From positions 186,001 through 250,000 of the forward strand of contig JASANG010003383.1 in NCBI GenBank assembly GCA_030248215.1: a DNA stretch of 64,000 bases, read 5' to 3'. Under the pieces are notes generated by a model. That model worked only from the letters and a program-made list of their open reading frames with translations, had not been told where the DNA came from and did not search any database. Positions 60,466 to 64,000 of this stretch are shown piece by piece (the first letter of the stretch is position 1; the number at the start of each line of letters is the position of its first letter). The stretch is from Enoplolaimus lenunculus. Taxonomy: Eukaryota; Nematoda; Enoplea; Enoplida; Thoracostomopsidae. Position numbers and translations under genes: made by a program.

Positions 60466-61747
60466 CTAAAAATCAATAAAGTAGCATTGCAGACTTACTA
60501 CGCCGTTTCATCACTACATATATATCAGGGATCGATCGACCGGATATTAACTTTGCCGGATACCGGAGTCGGCTGGTAAATGTTGTACCGGAAACGGAGC
60601 CGGATGTTAACCGAATATAGGATATATCTTTGTGCACTGTTGGAAGTATTTGAGTAGCGCAAAAATATGAACGTATTTGCATTGCAGTCGCTGCGAAATA
60701 TCTAGTATTTCGACATGTAACAAGCAGTTTTATGTATGATAACTGATATCACAACCGCCAATATCCGATAGGTTTATACCATATACCAAAACCGGATATC
60801 GATTATGCCAAGGTTGGGCCGGACACCAATGAAAGCAATTGCCAGAGCCAGATATTCCACTCCATATTATTTCAACAAAAAGCATGCCACTATACACTTA
60901 CTATAATATTTTATTGTAATTTTATTTTTTACACCAGTCTTAGCATTAGTAGGCTTATGGGAGCGCATATTTTCGTTATTTCGAACAAAATTCACAGCCA
61001 AATATAGTAATTTTAGATATAAATAATTTAATTGCATAATTAGAATATTGACCAGGTTGCTCTACCTCAGTCAAAATATATCTACTCGCAAAGACTCTTA
61101 TTTCTCCATCCACAACCACAGAGTTCCGACGAATCTATAAGAAATAGAGCCCATGCCAAAGGTATCGAAGCCCGTACGTATATATCTAGACGTGCGGGAA
61201 CCAACGCAATTAAACAGTCTTCTAACAACTTTCGTTTGTAGTATCAAATCACAACAATATTCAAACGCAAGAAACGAAAAACTCAACAAACACAACACTG
61301 CAAATTTGTTAAAGTTCCAGGTAAACAGCAGTGTCGGTCACATGGCAAACTTTTAGTCAGAAACTTAACTAAAATACAGTTGCACTGAAGTAGCGCGCAA
61401 GTCATTTGCAAACAAACTCAAATTTAAACCGGAATTCAACTTTTTTCAACCGGAATCAGAACAACAAGTTTAATTCTGAAGCTTATTTACTTCGACTACA
61501 TTTTATCTTTTAAATTTTTAAAATTTCATGACTTCGTTTACGAGTAAGTACAGCATTCTTTCAAATTATGATTCTCTCGTACTACGTATGCATATTTGTG
61601 ATCCTTGATTAAAAGGTGTCTGATTGAACGATTGCAAAATATAGTTTACTGCTACTCAAGCACAAAGCACAATAGCCAGCAGAAATTAATAAATAATTTC
61701 CTTCGAACCATACCTAACTCTAGTTTAAATACGTACTGCCCTAAAAC
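60466..61747. other. Upstream intron or flank of synaptogyrin
   Basis: Repeats rich in CCGGATAT and CCGGAG words lie at about 60530-60850. No first exon of synaptogyrin is recognised on the - strand. AT-rich otherwise. Confidence 0.4.
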
Positions 61748-62137
61748 CAGGGTGCGACTAAATATCCGTTTTAGATTTAATATCCGGCAAAAACTGATGT
61801 CCGTATCCGGTTCCGGTATAAACCTGCCGGATACCGGATTTGTGGTGCCGAATATCATAAAGTGAGCGCCTTTAACGTCTTGCTGCGATTACATTTCTAG
61901 GCAAATCAAGAAGTACAAGTTTTGATACGTTTCAGTTACTTTTAACTAACGTAAGCGGATGAGAGTTACGTAAATGCATTTTTGCAATTAAATAATCAAA
62001 GTTTACCGGCATCAATTATGAACTGTATAACAAACTAAAACCTTGAGCACGCTAAAAATACAGCGCAAAAATAAATTCTATTAACAAATATAACATCCGT
62101 ATCCGGTTCCGACAAATTGATACACGGTCGCACCCTG
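61748..62137. mobile_element. CAGGGTGCGAC-ended hAT-like element
   Basis: Ends CAGGGTGCGAC and GTCGCACCCTG are exact inversions. The exact 8-bp duplication CCTAAAAC is at 61740-61747 and 62138-62145. ATCCGG/CCGGAT words fill the interior. No coding region. Confidence 0.93.
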
Positions 62138-63356
62138 CCTAAAACTGTTTCTTCCATAGCATTTCCATACCCACACTTCTATGTTATTTAAATGTCTAAA
62201 TTGCAAATATTGAACACAAAAAAATTACTCACTGCAGCTCAGATACCTAACACATATAGCAATCGCTCAATCAGTCCCAAACAAAAACCCAGCCCCTACA
62301 AAACACACCTATACACAGTACGTACACACAAAGCCAAAACAACCAATCTCGTTCGGTTCTTCACTATTCTACATATAAACACCAAGAGTACCTACCCCAT
62401 TCATAAACTCACGCTGACTTATAAAACCGCTAGCACCTACCAACCACCCGCCAGTTTTGACTTCACAGTTTCCACGTAAAATGTCAGCATTTGCTACACA
62501 GCATTGGTTGCTGTTTGTGTTGAACCAGTGTGAAATTAAAATAACATACCATATACGTACTTACACACACTTTACAGGTTTAAATCTACCTAAACTCTAC
62601 CGGTTGGTTGATATAGGAATTTCGTTTGAAGGACTTTAAAGCAGACCGTGACAGAATTCATTGCGAGATTTTAAGCTGACCGGTGCTTGCGCAAGCAAAA
62701 TGCTTTAGATTCAGTTGCGTATGCCACAATTTAGTAATCATAATTTAATACAATTTAATTAACCAAAATAGATATATTTATGCAATAAAAATATATACAA
62801 CCAAATAAAAACTAAGGTCATATCCTACAACTAAATACGCATATTCAAAAGCAATCAAAAAACTTTAAGCAATTGACAATCTTCAAACTGATATATCAAT
62901 ATTTGACTCGCAGTGCACATCCACACAAACCTGTATATGTAGTTTTATAAGGTAATTTGGGCCGTAGAATTCGATTTTGAAATCCAAACTTAAGTTATTG
63001 CTTTTAGTTTTTGTGAAAATACACAGTCTTTCATTTAAAAATAATGGCTACGACGCGTTAGCTGCGGTATGGTTAGCAAAACTGACACCAAAGCCCTGTA
63101 ACTGAAATATACAAGTTGTCAAGGATGCAACAGACCTTAATTATTCAAACGCTACTAAAATACACTTGCTAAATTTTAATTTGTGCAACAATATTAACTC
63201 GTTTAACTCATAAAAGATCCTCAGTATTGTTAAATACAATCATAACTACTTTAACTGTACGTATTCAAGCAAGGTATCACAACAATTCGACGGTAAGACA
63301 ACTTGTGGACCAACAACATGTACTCCGAAGTTTCACGTATTCAAAACGTCACCCAT
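62138..63356. other. 1.2 kb without recognised genes
   Basis: A/C-rich on the + strand. No synaptogyrin first exon is seen. Confidence 0.4.
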
Positions 63357-63480
63357 CACAATGCTTACGCTTAGCATAATGGTTAGAATTACGCTTAAAT
63401 TATGGTCAGATTATTCACAGGCTTGAGGACACTGCTGGTTGACAACCAGTCAATCGACGAATTATCGTAGATTCATGTAT
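63357..63480. repeat. Dispersed repeat shared with 21600-21745
   Basis: TTAGAATTACGCTTAAA, GAGGACACTG, TGGTTGACAACC and CGAATTATCGTAGATTCAT recur in the same order as at 21600-21745. Confidence 0.55.
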
Positions 63481-64000
63481 TGAATTATTTTCTACAGTCA
63501 GGCGGGGAAAACCTACTTGAATTTCGGGAAAACCCAGTTTCATAACTTGCGCTAGATCCAAAAGCAACATTCCATATCTTAACAGAGGGTTGCCCGGACA
63601 ATCACACCAGTTTTTATTTATACTTCGAAAACGTCATATTAACTTTGTACGCACGGATTCCGTACTAAACCCTTAAAAATTCATGTATGGGTAAAAATAT
63701 GTACCAGAAAATTTTGATGGATTATCCCGCCACACGCAGTGTATAAAAATGTGTTCTATTAAGTTTATCTGCTTGGGAAAACTTACGTTAATATACACTA
63801 CTACGTATTCACTATACAATTGAACGCCGCAGAAGCAGGGTTTCCCAGCAAGGTCTTGATTTTTCCCACCGTTAGAGCATGAGCGCAAAAAGAACTCATT
63901 GAACAACCTTATTTTTCCGGTTGAATAACAAATCGCCAATCTTATTCAAGTCTGTACTGCTGTGTTCTTGCTATAAGGAATCCGTTTTTAAGGCCCCACA
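63481..64000. other. Window end without recognised genes
   Basis: A minus-strand frame at 63673-63939 has no domain I can name and no suitable donor for synaptogyrin exon 1. Confidence 0.35.

Noticed and set aside
1-64000. Retroviral, LTR, LINE or Polinton-type elements
   Set aside because: No reverse transcriptase, integrase, capsid, envelope or polymerase motif and no paired long direct repeats were recognised.
1-64000. CRISPR array or bacterial operon features
   Set aside because: The window is clearly eukaryotic (spliced genes, SINE, MITE-like elements); the regular repeats are a minisatellite without spacers.

Overview
The window is nuclear DNA from an AT-rich, intron-bearing animal genome. 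I read it as a non-vertebrate bilaterian; the sequence alone does not fix the phylum. Three protein genes can be supported. (1) A Mesh-type junction membrane protein on the + strand, 1141-19763: 20 exons with consistent splice phases, giving 1183 residues whose 5' end lies outside the window. (2) An intronless MAPK15 (ERK7/8) kinase on the + strand, 46589-49897. (3) A synaptogyrin on the - strand, exons between 57945 and 60465, with its first exon missing and probably beyond 64000.

The Mesh-like protein runs furin-type site, NIDO, E-set/TIG-like domain, AMOP region, VWD, sushi/CCP, one transmembrane helix and a 150-residue basic, low-complexity tail. Its introns are full of repeats. The intron at 8643-13279 carries a 2.6-kb minisatellite with an 18-bp unit and a higher-order duplication, followed directly by an 895-bp element with 175-bp, nearly identical inverted ends. 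MAPK15 has a canonical kinase domain with a TEY loop and a roughly 700-residue Q/N-rich tail. Synaptogyrin is a four-helix synaptic-vesicle (MARVEL) protein. No operon-like relation links the three genes; they are independent neighbours.

Between genes (19.8-46.5 kb and 49.9-57.9 kb) I find no convincing coding sequence. The space is filled by short non-autonomous DNA elements. Family A (GGCCCATG ends, TAAGCC-rich interior, 8-bp target duplications) has at least a dozen copies. Family B (CTGTAGTGACCCG ends, TA target) has four. Family D (CAGTGGCGGATCCAG ends, 8-bp target) has two. CAGGGTG-ended elements, a tRNA-Asp-like SINE, fold-back elements and several other dispersed repeats are also present. 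Several are nested, in one place three deep (B in D in A), which gives their relative ages. I saw no reverse transcriptase, integrase, capsid, envelope or transposase coding region, so all mobile DNA seen here is non-autonomous.
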